DNA of 64,000 bases from Caldilineaceae bacterium. GTDB lineage: Bacteria > Chloroflexota > Anaerolineae > Caldilineales > Caldilineaceae. Position numbers and translations under genes: made by a program. Under the pieces are notes generated by a model. The model made no database searches. It had not been told where the DNA came from and saw nothing but the letters and a program-made list of their open reading frames with translations. Within the stretch, counting starts at the first letter, position 1, and each line of letters starts with the position of its first letter. The DNA lies in the NCBI GenBank assembly GCA_020846635.1, contig JADLDO010000054.1, positions 186,001-250,000 of the forward strand. Reading direction: 5' to 3'. Below are positions 26,852-34,781 of this stretch, piece after piece.

Positions 26852-27958
26852 TTAGACAGACAGTTGTGCCAGGTCGACAGAGCCTTCCAACTCTAATTCT
26901 TCTGCATAGTGACACTGGGCGAAATGTCCATCGCTAATCTCGCGCAGCGCCGGCTTCTCGCGTATACAGCGATCCCCATCGTTGTAGGGGCAGCGGGGGT
27001 GGAACGGGCATCCTTTGGGAATTTGGTAAGGGTCGGGAACCGATCCCTGAATCGCCATGAGACGGTCGTGCCTGCCCTCAAGCGATTTGCGACCCAATTG
27101 AGGAATAGAATTCAGCAACGCCTGTGTGTAGGGATGTTTGGGTTGAGAGAAGATTTCGCCAACCGTGGCCGACTCCACAACTTCGCCCAAATACATCACA
27201 ACCACATATTCGGTCATCTGGGCAATCACCCCCAGGTCATGGGTGATAAACAGGATCGCCATGCCCAATTCCTGCTGTAGATTGCGCATGAGCGTCAAAA
27301 TTTGCGCCTGCGTGGTCACATCGAGCGCGGTCGTAGGCTCATCGGCAATGAGCAGCGAGGGGTGGCAGGAAAGGGCCATCGCAATCATGGCGCGCTGGCG
27401 CATCCCACCGCTCAGTTGATGCGGATAGCGATCAATAATGTCGTGCGGTCTGGGCATCCCCACCGACTCAAGCATCTTGATCGCATGGGTGCGCGCCTCG
27501 CCTTCAGAGACATCCTGATGCAGCAGAATCGCTTCTTCAATCTGTGACCCGATGGTATGCACCGGACTGAGCGAAGTCATAGGCTCCTGAAAGACCATTG
27601 AGATCTCGGCCCCACGAATCCCGCGGATCTCCTTGCCTCTGGCGTCAAGTTTTACCAGATCAACGCTCCTGCTCATACTGCTGCTATTGTTTGGGCTAGG
27701 GCCATTATTCGGGCCAGGGCGCGTAAAAGCTTGATGGAACAGGATTTGCCCTTCCACAATATGGCCGGGCGGCGGCTCAATCCGCAGGATCGAACGCGCC
27801 ATCACCGACTTGCCACAGCCACTTTCGCCAACAACACCCACGGTCTGCCCACGATAGACAGTAATATTGACGCCATCCACCGCGCGCACAATGCCTTGTT
27901 CGAGGAAGAAATGTGTCTTTAGTCCCGTAATTTCCAACAGGGGGGAACGATCAGGCAT
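26852..27958 (-). CDS. ABC transporter ATP-binding protein, OppD type
   Basis: A 368-residue ATPase. Walker A is GESGCGKS near residue 43, the signature LSGGMRQR is near 185, and Walker B LLIADEPTTALD follows. An insertion with a Ser/Asn/Gly-rich patch (NNGPSPNNSSSMSRS) lies at about residues 85-101 between Walker A and the Q-loop and is unusual. The C-terminal oligopeptide-transporter extension includes CPFHPRCPYNDGDRC, whose cysteines bind an Fe-S cluster in studied Dpp/Opp ATPases. ATG 27958 overlaps the oppF stop by 8 bases, so the two are co-translated. Confidence 0.92.
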   Translation of the reverse strand: MPDRSPLLEITGLKTHFFLEQGIVRAVDGVNITVYRGQTVGVVGESGCGKSVMARSILRIEPPPGHIVEGQILFHQAFTRPGPNNGPSPNNSSSMSRSVDLVKLDARGKEIRGIRGAEISMVFQEPMTSLSPVHTIGSQIEEAILLHQDVSEGEARTHAIKMLESVGMPRPHDIIDRYPHQLSGGMRQRAMIAMALSCHPSLLIADEPTTALDVTTQAQILTLMRNLQQELGMAILFITHDLGVIAQMTEYVVVMYLGEVVESATVGEIFSQPKHPYTQALLNSIPQLGRKSLEGRHDRLMAIQGSVPDPYQIPKGCPFHPRCPYNDGDRCIREKPALREISDGHFAQCHYAEELELEGSVDLAQLSV

Positions 27959-29060
27959 GCTCAGTTGCTCCTTGTCTCACTTGGCCCGCCGACATGGACG
28001 ATGCCACACCCCGTAACTTGAGTTGGCCTGCGTAATGACACCGGGCAAAATGATCCGGCGTGATCTCGCGCAACTCCGGTGTAACATGCACACACTGATC
28101 GCCATCATTGTAGGCACAGCGGGGATGGAAGTAGCAGCCAGTGGGCGGGTTAGCCGGGTCAGCCACATCCCCCTCCAGCGCCACCGGCTCGGAGCGGGAA
28201 AATGGATTGGGCTTCGGTACAGAGGCCAGTAGTGCCTCCGTATAAGGATGGAGCGGGTTTAAGAATAGTTCTTCTGTCACTGCGCTTTCCACCAACTGCC
28301 CGACATACATGACCGCTACACGGTCACTGATATGCTCCACCACACTCAAATCATGGGCAATAAATAAGTAGGTGAGCGCGAACTGTTCCTGCAAGTCCTG
28401 AAGTAAGTTCAAGATCTGCGCCTGGATGGATACGTCGAGGGCAGAAACCGGCTCGTCACAGACCACCAACTGCGGATTCAACGCCAGTGCGCGGGCAATC
28501 CCGATCCGTTGTCGCTGCCCCCCACTAAACGCGTGGGGATAACGGTTCATATATTCGGGCCGCAGCCCAACCACGCGCAGGAGTTCGGCGACACGCGCCT
28601 CTAGTTCTTGCCCGCGCGCAACTTTGTGATTGATGAGCGGCTCGCCCACATTTTGCAGCAGCGTCATGCGCGGGTTCAGCGAAGAATAGGGGTCTTGGAA
28701 GACCATCTGCATGTTGCGGTGAACCTTCTTCAATTGCGCGGGTTCGACATCCGTTACATTAACGCGCCCCATCTCCTTATCTCGAAACCAGATATCGCCC
28801 GCCGTAGGCTCAATCGTACGCAAAAGCACCCGCCCGGTGGTTGTCTTGCCACAACCGCTTTCCCCGACTAAGCCTAATGTCTCTCCTTCCCGTATCTGTA
28901 GATTGACCCCATCGACGGCCTTGACTTGGCCTACGACCCGCGAGAATAGGCCGCGTTTGATCGGAAAGTACTTACGGAGATTTTTGACCTCTAGTAGATA
29001 GTGTCCATCCGCACCGGCGCGCACACCGTCTGCTTTTGAATGCGTTATGACTTGAGTCAA
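27951..29060 (-). CDS. ABC transporter ATP-binding protein, OppF type, TTG start
   Basis: A 369-residue ATPase, partner of OppD. Walker A GESGCGKT, signature FSGGQRQR and Walker B LVVCDEPVSALD are present, as is the C-terminal CYFHPRCAYNDGDQC cluster. The KYFPIKRGLFSRVVGQVKAV start is typical of OppF. The initiator is TTG at 29060, preceded by AAGGAGAAGG; no in-frame ATG follows before conserved sequence, so the rare start is accepted. This is the first gene of the long minus-strand directon and it has a 769-base upstream region. Confidence 0.92.
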   Translation of the reverse strand: MTQVITHSKADGVRAGADGHYLLEVKNLRKYFPIKRGLFSRVVGQVKAVDGVNLQIREGETLGLVGESGCGKTTTGRVLLRTIEPTAGDIWFRDKEMGRVNVTDVEPAQLKKVHRNMQMVFQDPYSSLNPRMTLLQNVGEPLINHKVARGQELEARVAELLRVVGLRPEYMNRYPHAFSGGQRQRIGIARALALNPQLVVCDEPVSALDVSIQAQILNLLQDLQEQFALTYLFIAHDLSVVEHISDRVAVMYVGQLVESAVTEELFLNPLHPYTEALLASVPKPNPFSRSEPVALEGDVADPANPPTGCYFHPRCAYNDGDQCVHVTPELREITPDHFARCHYAGQLKLRGVASSMSAGQVRQGATEHA

Positions 29061-29486
29061 TTCTTCGCCTTCTCCTTCCCACAGGGTCTGCGTCGTGGAT
29101 AACTCCCTACAAACAAATCCCGCCGTTCAAGCCAGTGCTAGAGTGAGATTCCAGGGTGCAAAACAACATCAAACGCATAACCATCATGCGTCTGCCCAGG
29201 GGAACACTTCTCACCGTTCACCAAGTCGCCACCTGCCTCTGGCTGAAACAGCCAAATGGGGATTCTTTTAAGCTAGTAATTTTTTCTGACTACTAGCCGT
29301 TTGATGCAATACCATATTCAGTTGTTACGTGATCACATGTAGCGGTTTAGAAAGGTTTGCGTAGGACGGGAAGCAACTTGACCATAATTGGGAAGCTGTC
29401 GAGTGCAGCCCGTATAGACCGTGAAATCTTGTCCAGGGCGTGCCAGAGGGAGCGATAATTGACTATGGCTGGCACACAGTGAAACT

Positions 29487-29494
29487 AAACGTTT
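29487..29494. promoter_or_regulatory. Possible LacI-type operator core
   Basis: aaacgttt, a perfect palindrome centred on CG, within ctaaacgtttgc. LacI/PurR-family operators have this centre. No regulator gene is adjacent and the distance to oppF (427 bases) is large, so this is tentative. Confidence 0.3.
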
Positions 29495-29793
29495 GCAGAC
29501 ACGGGAAGCGATGTGAGCGCAGTGCAGGTGCTGGAACCTAAATGCGTCTTACTTGTCCTGGGTTGAGAGAGCCACTGGAAAGCGTGGCCCTGCATCGGCA
29601 AGCATGTTGAACTCGTACAAAATCATCCGGCGCGCCAATACGAGATCGGAGCTGAGAGATCCTTCAACTTGAGAGTCGAATCTTAGGCTACAAAACAAGA
29701 GTTGTCAAACGCTGTTTTTCCGTACCCCAGGTGACAGAGCGCTCCTTTACCTTCGCCTTGTAACTCAGCCCACCAAATTGGACGGTCCAGCTT

Positions 29794-29823
29794 TTGATCT
29801 ACTTGCCACGGCGTAGGTACAAT
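29794..29823 (+). promoter_or_regulatory. Promoter of ecsC-like gene, predicted leaderless
   Basis: TTGATC (29794-29799), 18-base spacer, TACAAT (29818-29823). The -10 box ends 6 bases before ATG 29830, so the transcript should start at or next to the A of the start codon. GGAGG is only one base from the ATG, too close to work as a normal ribosome binding site. Confidence 0.6.
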
Positions 29824-29829
29824 GGAGGC

Positions 29830-30636
29830 ATGGACGACAAACAGCTTCCCACACCCATAGAGGCCGAAGACCTGGAAAACCTCCGGGTCGCCAAACGCAA
29901 GCTAGAATCACCCAGCCTCACCGTCGAATTGGCGGCACTGGTTGGACAGCCGCTGGAAGCAGGCATGAAGCTGCTTCCCAAGCGCTTTAGCGGTCGTGTA
30001 CACGCCATTACCCAAGCCGCGCTGCTGCGTGCTATCGACATCGCCATTGGCAGCCTCGCCAAAAGCCCCAAGGTGGGCAAGCATGAAGCGATGCACCGCT
30101 GGCTCAGCGCCGGATCAGGCGCGATCGGCGGTGCTGTGGGGCTCTGGTCGCTGCCTGTCGAAATTCCGATTTCGACCACGTTAGTCCTGCGCGCCATCGC
30201 GGACATCGCGCGCGACGAAGGTCACGATCTGTCTCGTCTCGACGTGCGTTTGGCCTGTCTAGAAGTCTTTGCCCTCGGCGGCGCAAGCGCCCAGGACAAC
30301 GCCGCGGAGAGCAGCTATTGGATCATCCGCGGTTCACTGAGCAAAGCCTTTGCCGACGCTGCCACCCACCTCACCCAGCGGGGATTAGTCTCCGAAGGCG
30401 CGCCGCCCCTCGTGCGCCTGGCAGCCACATTGGCCTCGCGCTTTAGCGTCAATCTTTCGGCCCAAGCCGCGGCGAAGGCTATCCCCGTTGTCTCCGCGGT
30501 GAGTGGAGCCGCGATCAATCTGCTCTTTATGCAACATTTCCAGGAGATGGCCCGCGGCCATTTCATCGTCAAGCGGCTGGAAGCCAAATATGGCAGTGAT
30601 GCCATCCAACGCATTTATGCCGACCTTGACATCTAA
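29830..30636 (+). CDS. EcsC family protein
   Basis: A 268-residue protein of the EcsC family (PF12787-like). EcsC is encoded with an ABC exporter in Bacillus, but the function of free-standing members is unknown. It has an alpha-helical N-terminus and a central glycine/alanine-rich hydrophobic part (HRWLSAGSGAIGGAVGLWSL, near 93-112), with further small-residue helices (VVSAVSGAAINLLFMQHF) near the end, which may associate with the membrane. ATG 29830 is preferred to TTG 29794 because the promoter overlaps the longer version. No ABC transporter is linked; prs follows 94 bases downstream. Confidence 0.8.
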   Translation: MDDKQLPTPIEAEDLENLRVAKRKLESPSLTVELAALVGQPLEAGMKLLPKRFSGRVHAITQAALLRAIDIAIGSLAKSPKVGKHEAMHRWLSAGSGAIGGAVGLWSLPVEIPISTTLVLRAIADIARDEGHDLSRLDVRLACLEVFALGGASAQDNAAESSYWIIRGSLSKAFADAATHLTQRGLVSEGAPPLVRLAATLASRFSVNLSAQAAAKAIPVVSAVSGAAINLLFMQHFQEMARGHFIVKRLEAKYGSDAIQRIYADLDI

Positions 30637-30681
30637 CGCCAGCCATCTAGCGCCCAGCCATCGAACGCCCCAGCCATCGAA
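30637..30681. repeat. Three imperfect copies of a 14-16 bp unit
   Basis: cgccagccatctag, cgcccagccatcgaa and cgccccagccatcgaa follow one another directly after the ecsC-like stop codon, before prs. The copies differ by one or two bases and by C-run length, consistent with slippage. Confidence 0.8.
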
Positions 30682-30730
30682 CATCCTGCTGCGGCTCATG
30701 TCGTGCTGCGACTTGTAAGGAATCCTCGTC

Positions 30731-31672
30731 ATGAAGGACGAATTAAAAATCTTTGCCGGCAATTCAAACTATCCCCTCGCCCAAGAAATCTGCCGGCATC
30801 TGAACTTGCCCGTTGGCGAATTGGAGATTATGCGTTTTGCCAATGACAATCTCTTTGTGCAAGTCCTGGAGAACGTACGCGAACGCGATGTCTTTGTGAT
30901 CCAATCCTTCACCCATCCGGTGAGTGACCACATTATGGAATTGATGATCACGCTAGACGCTCTGCGTAGTGCCTCCGCTGGACGAATTACCGCTGTTATC
31001 CCCTACTACTCGTATGCGCGCTCGGACAAGAAGGATGCGCCGCGCATCTCCATCACCGGGCGGCTCTTAGCCGATCTGCTCCACACGGCAGGGGCGAACC
31101 GTGTCCTGACTATGGACTTGCACGCGCCCCAGGTTCACGGCTTCTTTAGCGTCCCGGTAGATCACCTCACGGCGATCCCGATCATTAGCGATTATGTCAA
31201 TAAAAATTACGGGCTTGATTCGGCAGTCGTTGTTGCAGCCGATGCGGGCGGGGCCAAACGCGTGGGTGCGATCGCCGAACGGCTGCGGCTGCCTATGGCA
31301 ATCATCGATAAGCGACGCAAAGGCGATCAGGATGTGCATCAAGGATTTGTGGTGGGTGATGTCAAGGGGCGTACAGCCGTGGTCTTTGAAGATGAAATCG
31401 CTACCGGCAGCACCATGATCACCACTGTACAAACGCTGCTCGAAGCGGGTGCTGCCCAGGTCATTGCCGGCGCAACACACGCCATCCTGTGTGGCCCGGC
31501 GGTTCACAATCTACGCAATGCCCATCTGCAGGAACTCATCGTCACCAACACCTGTCACGTTCCACCCGAAAAACAGTTCGAGAACCTGACTGTGCTGTCG
31601 GTCGCCCCGCTCCTCGCCAAAGCCATCCGACGCATTCACTCCGGCGAAAGCGTCGGCGCTCTCTTTACCTAG
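30731..31672 (+). CDS. prs: Ribose-phosphate pyrophosphokinase
   Basis: A 313-residue enzyme making PRPP from ribose 5-phosphate and ATP for nucleotide, His, Trp and NAD synthesis. FAGNSNYPLAQEIC is the family start, RSDKKDAPRISITGRLLADLL is the flexible ATP loop region, TMDLHAPQVHGFF the metal-binding segment, and VVFEDEIATGST the PRPP-binding loop. That loop reads FEDEIATG where most class I enzymes have DDIIDTG, a noticeable variant. AAGGA lies about 9 bases before the ATG. A strong terminator follows at 31697. Confidence 0.94.
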   Translation: MKDELKIFAGNSNYPLAQEICRHLNLPVGELEIMRFANDNLFVQVLENVRERDVFVIQSFTHPVSDHIMELMITLDALRSASAGRITAVIPYYSYARSDKKDAPRISITGRLLADLLHTAGANRVLTMDLHAPQVHGFFSVPVDHLTAIPIISDYVNKNYGLDSAVVVAADAGGAKRVGAIAERLRLPMAIIDKRRKGDQDVHQGFVVGDVKGRTAVVFEDEIATGSTMITTVQTLLEAGAAQVIAGATHAILCGPAVHNLRNAHLQELIVTNTCHVPPEKQFENLTVLSVAPLLAKAIRRIHSGESVGALFT

Positions 31673-31696
31673 TCCTAACCCTTCCCGGAACCATCC

Positions 31697-31732
31697 CCCT
31701 CCCGGAAGCTTCTGAGCTTCTGGGAGGGTTTT
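31697..31732 (+). terminator. Rho-independent terminator of prs
   Basis: ccctcccggaagct, loop tctg, agcttctgggaggg (one G-T pair), followed by TTTT at 31729-31732, 25 bases after the prs stop. Confidence 0.9.
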
Positions 31733-31765
31733 CGCGCTCGAACACTTCACGCGGCTACACCAACG

Positions 31766-34717
31766 CTACTCACCATCCTCCACCACATTGCCGTCGCCAT
31801 CCACGGCGCGCACCGGCTTAATCTCCTCCAACTGCGGTTTGAGAACCTCAGCGTTGCCAACCACCACCATAATCGGGCTCTCCGCGTCAATATACTGCGC
31901 CGCCACGCGCTCAGCCTCCGCGGTGGTCACTGCCTCGATACTGGGTAAGTACTCATTCAACTCCTCAATCGGCACGCCGGTAAGCGCCCGCACAGCCAGT
32001 TGGCTTGCAAAGGCACTGGGGTCCTCCATTGCCAGGGCAAAGCCGCCAATGATCTTGCCTTTGGCGTTTTCCAGTTCCTCCTCTGGAATCGCTTCGCTCC
32101 GAACCTCCTCCAATTCGGCCAATATCTCCACAATCGCCGCACCTGCTGTCTCGGGATTAAAGTCGCCCAGCACGCGGAACGTGCCCTTGTCATTCGGGCG
32201 AGCAAAGCGGCTGTAGACCCCATAGGTATAGCCCTTTTCTTCGCGCAAGTTAAGATAGAGCCGCGAAGAAGAACCAGTGCCCAAGAGCGAGTTGACCACT
32301 TCGAGCGCATAGCGATCCGGGCTGCGCGCATCAATGGCAATGTTGCCAACCTGAATCGTGGCTTGCTCCGAGTCCGGGCGATCAACCAGATAGATCACCG
32401 ATGTATCGGCGGGTTCTGGGTCTGGATAGTCAAAGAGTTCGGGCACCTCGGCTGGCATCCACATCCCGAAGGCACGTTCCGCCTGTGCCTGCGCTTCGTC
32501 AGCGGTCATATCGCCCACGATGATCAGCAGGGCATTGTTAGGCCGGTAGTAGGTGCGATGGAAGGTGCGGATGTCGTTGCGCGTGAGGGAAGTGACCGTC
32601 TCCGCTGTCTCAATATAGCTGTAGGGATGACCCGCAAAGGCGACCCGGCTAAACTGGCGATCCGCCATGCTGGTGGGATTCACAGCATCCGACTCTAAAA
32701 AGGTAAGCGTCTGTGTCTTGGCAACATCAAACTCGGCCTGTGGGAAGGTGCTGTAACGCGCCACCTCGCTTAACAGATCAAATACCAACTTGGTATCGGT
32801 TGTCAGCGCATCTGCCGAAACAACCGTCCACTCCAGCGCGGCACTCGCTGAAATCGAGCCGCCAACAGCCTCAATTGTCTCGGCAATCGTGGCTGCCGAT
32901 TTCTTGACAGTCCCCTTGGTCAGCAGCGTCGTCATCAAGTCCGCCACACCCTGCTTGTCGGGCGATGCTGCCTTGTCCGAACCACCCACCACCAACTGCA
33001 ACTGCACTTTGGGAACTTCGTGCTGTTCCACAAAGATCACCTCCAGCCCATTCTCCAGTGTAAAGGTGACAAAGGGCGGGAAATTGGTGGTCGGTTCACC
33101 CAAAGGAGCAGGAACCTCGCTGCTGGTGACAGTGCCTTCCGGCAGCGCAGAGATGGCGCTTTCGGGCAGCACCAAAGCGTCCGGCTCGCTCGCTTGCGTC
33201 GGCGTAACCGGCGCACCCGCTTCCACCTCGACATCGGTACTCAGCACCTCTTCGCCACTCTGCAAAGTCTGCTGCACATTGATCGGACGGTCACAGAGAT
33301 AGGTTTGTGCCACGCGCTGAATATCTTCAGCCGTCACCGCCTCGTAGGCCTCCAATTCGGTCAGAATACTGTCCGGCGTATCAAAGGTCAACGTAGCGTC
33401 TTGCAGCCATTCCGCCGTCTCCAAGACAGAAGAACGGTACCCCGTCAGCGAACCTACCACCACTTGCCGCTTAACACGCGCCAATTCTGCGTCGGTCACG
33501 CCTTCTGTGCGTACCTTTGCCAATTCAGCTTGCAGCAACGCCGCCATATCCTCCAGCGAGTCACCCGTGTTTGGGTAAATGGCGCTGTAAAAGACCGACG
33601 TCCCCAGAAAGGAGTTCAGCCCGGCAAAGGCGGTTGCTGCCTTGCCTTGCTGCACAATGTTGCGCTCTAAACGGCTGCTATCCCCACCCGACAAAATCGA
33701 GCTAAGTACGCTCAGCGCATAGTAATCCGGCGTGCCGCGCTGCGGAGCCACAACGCTCATGGCCCAACGGGGAATCCGCACCAATGGATCGACGATGACT
33801 TCCTCACTCCCCACCAAACAGCCGGTCGCCTCGTCTGTTGCCAGCACAGGGAACTCGTCCGGCAGAGGATATTCGCTGAGGATGGGCGTGACTTCTTCCC
33901 CGGAAGGGATGTCGCCAAAATAGGCTTGGATCAACGCCTGGGCCTGCTCGATGTTGATTGCACCGACGACCACAAGAGTAGCATTGTTGGGCTTATAGTA
34001 GGTGTCGTGAAATGCCTTCACCTCGTCAAAGGGGGCCGACTGCAACTCCTCGACACTGCCGATCACAGGCCGCGCATAGGGTTCATATCCGGCCATTGGC
34101 TGCGTAAAGAGGCGCAAGTTGGCAATGCCATAGGGCGCATTCCCCACCCGCTGGTTGTACTCCTGAATGACCACCGCGCGCTGATTCTCATAGGATTCCT
34201 CAGTCACCTGCAACGAGCGCATGCGGTCCGCTTCCATCCACAAAATACGCGGTAACTCGTGCGCGGGGGCCAGTTCCCAATAGGCTGTCTTATCATTGGC
34301 GGTATAGGCATTGTTCTGTGCCCCAATCGGTTCCAACAGCGTGTCCCATTCGCCATCTGCAATATTGGCCGATCCTTCAAACATCATATGCTCAAAGAGA
34401 TGGGCAAAACCCGAACGCCCCTCCGGGTCATTCGCGCCCCCCACGTGATACCAGATGTCCACAGCGACGACCGGGGCCGAACTGTCCTCGGCCAAAATGA
34501 CACGCAGCCCATTGGGCAAGGTGTAGTCCATCGTCTCCAGCACATAATCCTCAAAGCGGATCGTTCCGTCATCAACGGCTGTCTCTGCATCAGCGACGGT
34601 TTGCGCCCTTGCCACCTGGACAGGCAGCAGTTGCACCACCAGCGCTACCAGCAAAGCCAAACAGCCCACGCGCATCCTGGACCTGCGACTGAGTTGTACT
34701 TTTTTGAAGTGTTGCAT
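31766..34717 (-). CDS. Secreted double-domain M16 zinc peptidase (active plus inactive unit)
   Basis: A 983-residue protein made of two M16 (insulinase/pitrilysin) units in one chain. Residues 1-39 are a signal peptide ending ARA. The first unit (about 55-480) has the inverted zinc motif HLFEH at 106-110 and a downstream Glu in ILWMEADRM. The second unit (about 540-960) keeps the RAFGMW and STTGSSSRLY-like substrate-binding region (LGTGSSSRLYLNLREE) but has no HxxEH, so it is the non-catalytic partner that forms the clamshell. Many bacteria encode these as two proteins. ATG 34717 is chosen because GGAG lies 9 bases upstream; longer starts at 34738 or 34816 are less supported. Expected to degrade peptides outside the membrane. 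Confidence 0.85.
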   Translation of the reverse strand: MQHFKKVQLSRRSRMRVGCLALLVALVVQLLPVQVARAQTVADAETAVDDGTIRFEDYVLETMDYTLPNGLRVILAEDSSAPVVAVDIWYHVGGANDPEGRSGFAHLFEHMMFEGSANIADGEWDTLLEPIGAQNNAYTANDKTAYWELAPAHELPRILWMEADRMRSLQVTEESYENQRAVVIQEYNQRVGNAPYGIANLRLFTQPMAGYEPYARPVIGSVEELQSAPFDEVKAFHDTYYKPNNATLVVVGAINIEQAQALIQAYFGDIPSGEEVTPILSEYPLPDEFPVLATDEATGCLVGSEEVIVDPLVRIPRWAMSVVAPQRGTPDYYALSVLSSILSGGDSSRLERNIVQQGKAATAFAGLNSFLGTSVFYSAIYPNTGDSLEDMAALLQAELAKVRTEGVTDAELARVKRQVVVGSLTGYRSSVLETAEWLQDATLTFDTPDSILTELEAYEAVTAEDIQRVAQTYLCDRPINVQQTLQSGEEVLSTDVEVEAGAPVTPTQASEPDALVLPESAISALPEGTVTSSEVPAPLGEPTTNFPPFVTFTLENGLEVIFVEQHEVPKVQLQLVVGGSDKAASPDKQGVADLMTTLLTKGTVKKSAATIAETIEAVGGSISASAALEWTVVSADALTTDTKLVFDLLSEVARYSTFPQAEFDVAKTQTLTFLESDAVNPTSMADRQFSRVAFAGHPYSYIETAETVTSLTRNDIRTFHRTYYRPNNALLIIVGDMTADEAQAQAERAFGMWMPAEVPELFDYPDPEPADTSVIYLVDRPDSEQATIQVGNIAIDARSPDRYALEVVNSLLGTGSSSRLYLNLREEKGYTYGVYSRFARPNDKGTFRVLGDFNPETAGAAIVEILAELEEVRSEAIPEEELENAKGKIIGGFALAMEDPSAFASQLAVRALTGVPIEELNEYLPSIEAVTTAEAERVAAQYIDAESPIMVVVGNAEVLKPQLEEIKPVRAVDGDGNVVEDGE

Positions 34718-34781
34718 CGTATTGGTCTCCGCACTCATTCCTAGGCCTACTCCGCTCTTTTCACCACAAGTCGAAACCCGT

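Larger units (their letters stand above)
29061..29829. promoter_or_regulatory. 769-base gene-free region between the opp locus and ecsC
   Basis: No convincing open frame is seen. It must hold the minus-strand promoter of the opp/uronide directon, though no consensus box stands out. Signals noted: a 7-bp inverted repeat gctagta/tactagc (29272-29278 and 29291-29297), a gtgatcac palindrome around 29329-29336, a gtgccag/ctggcac repeat (29440-29446, 29469-29475), and taaacgtttg with a perfect aaacgttt core at 29487-29494, resembling LacI-family operators. The ecsC promoter is at the right end. Confidence 0.5.
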
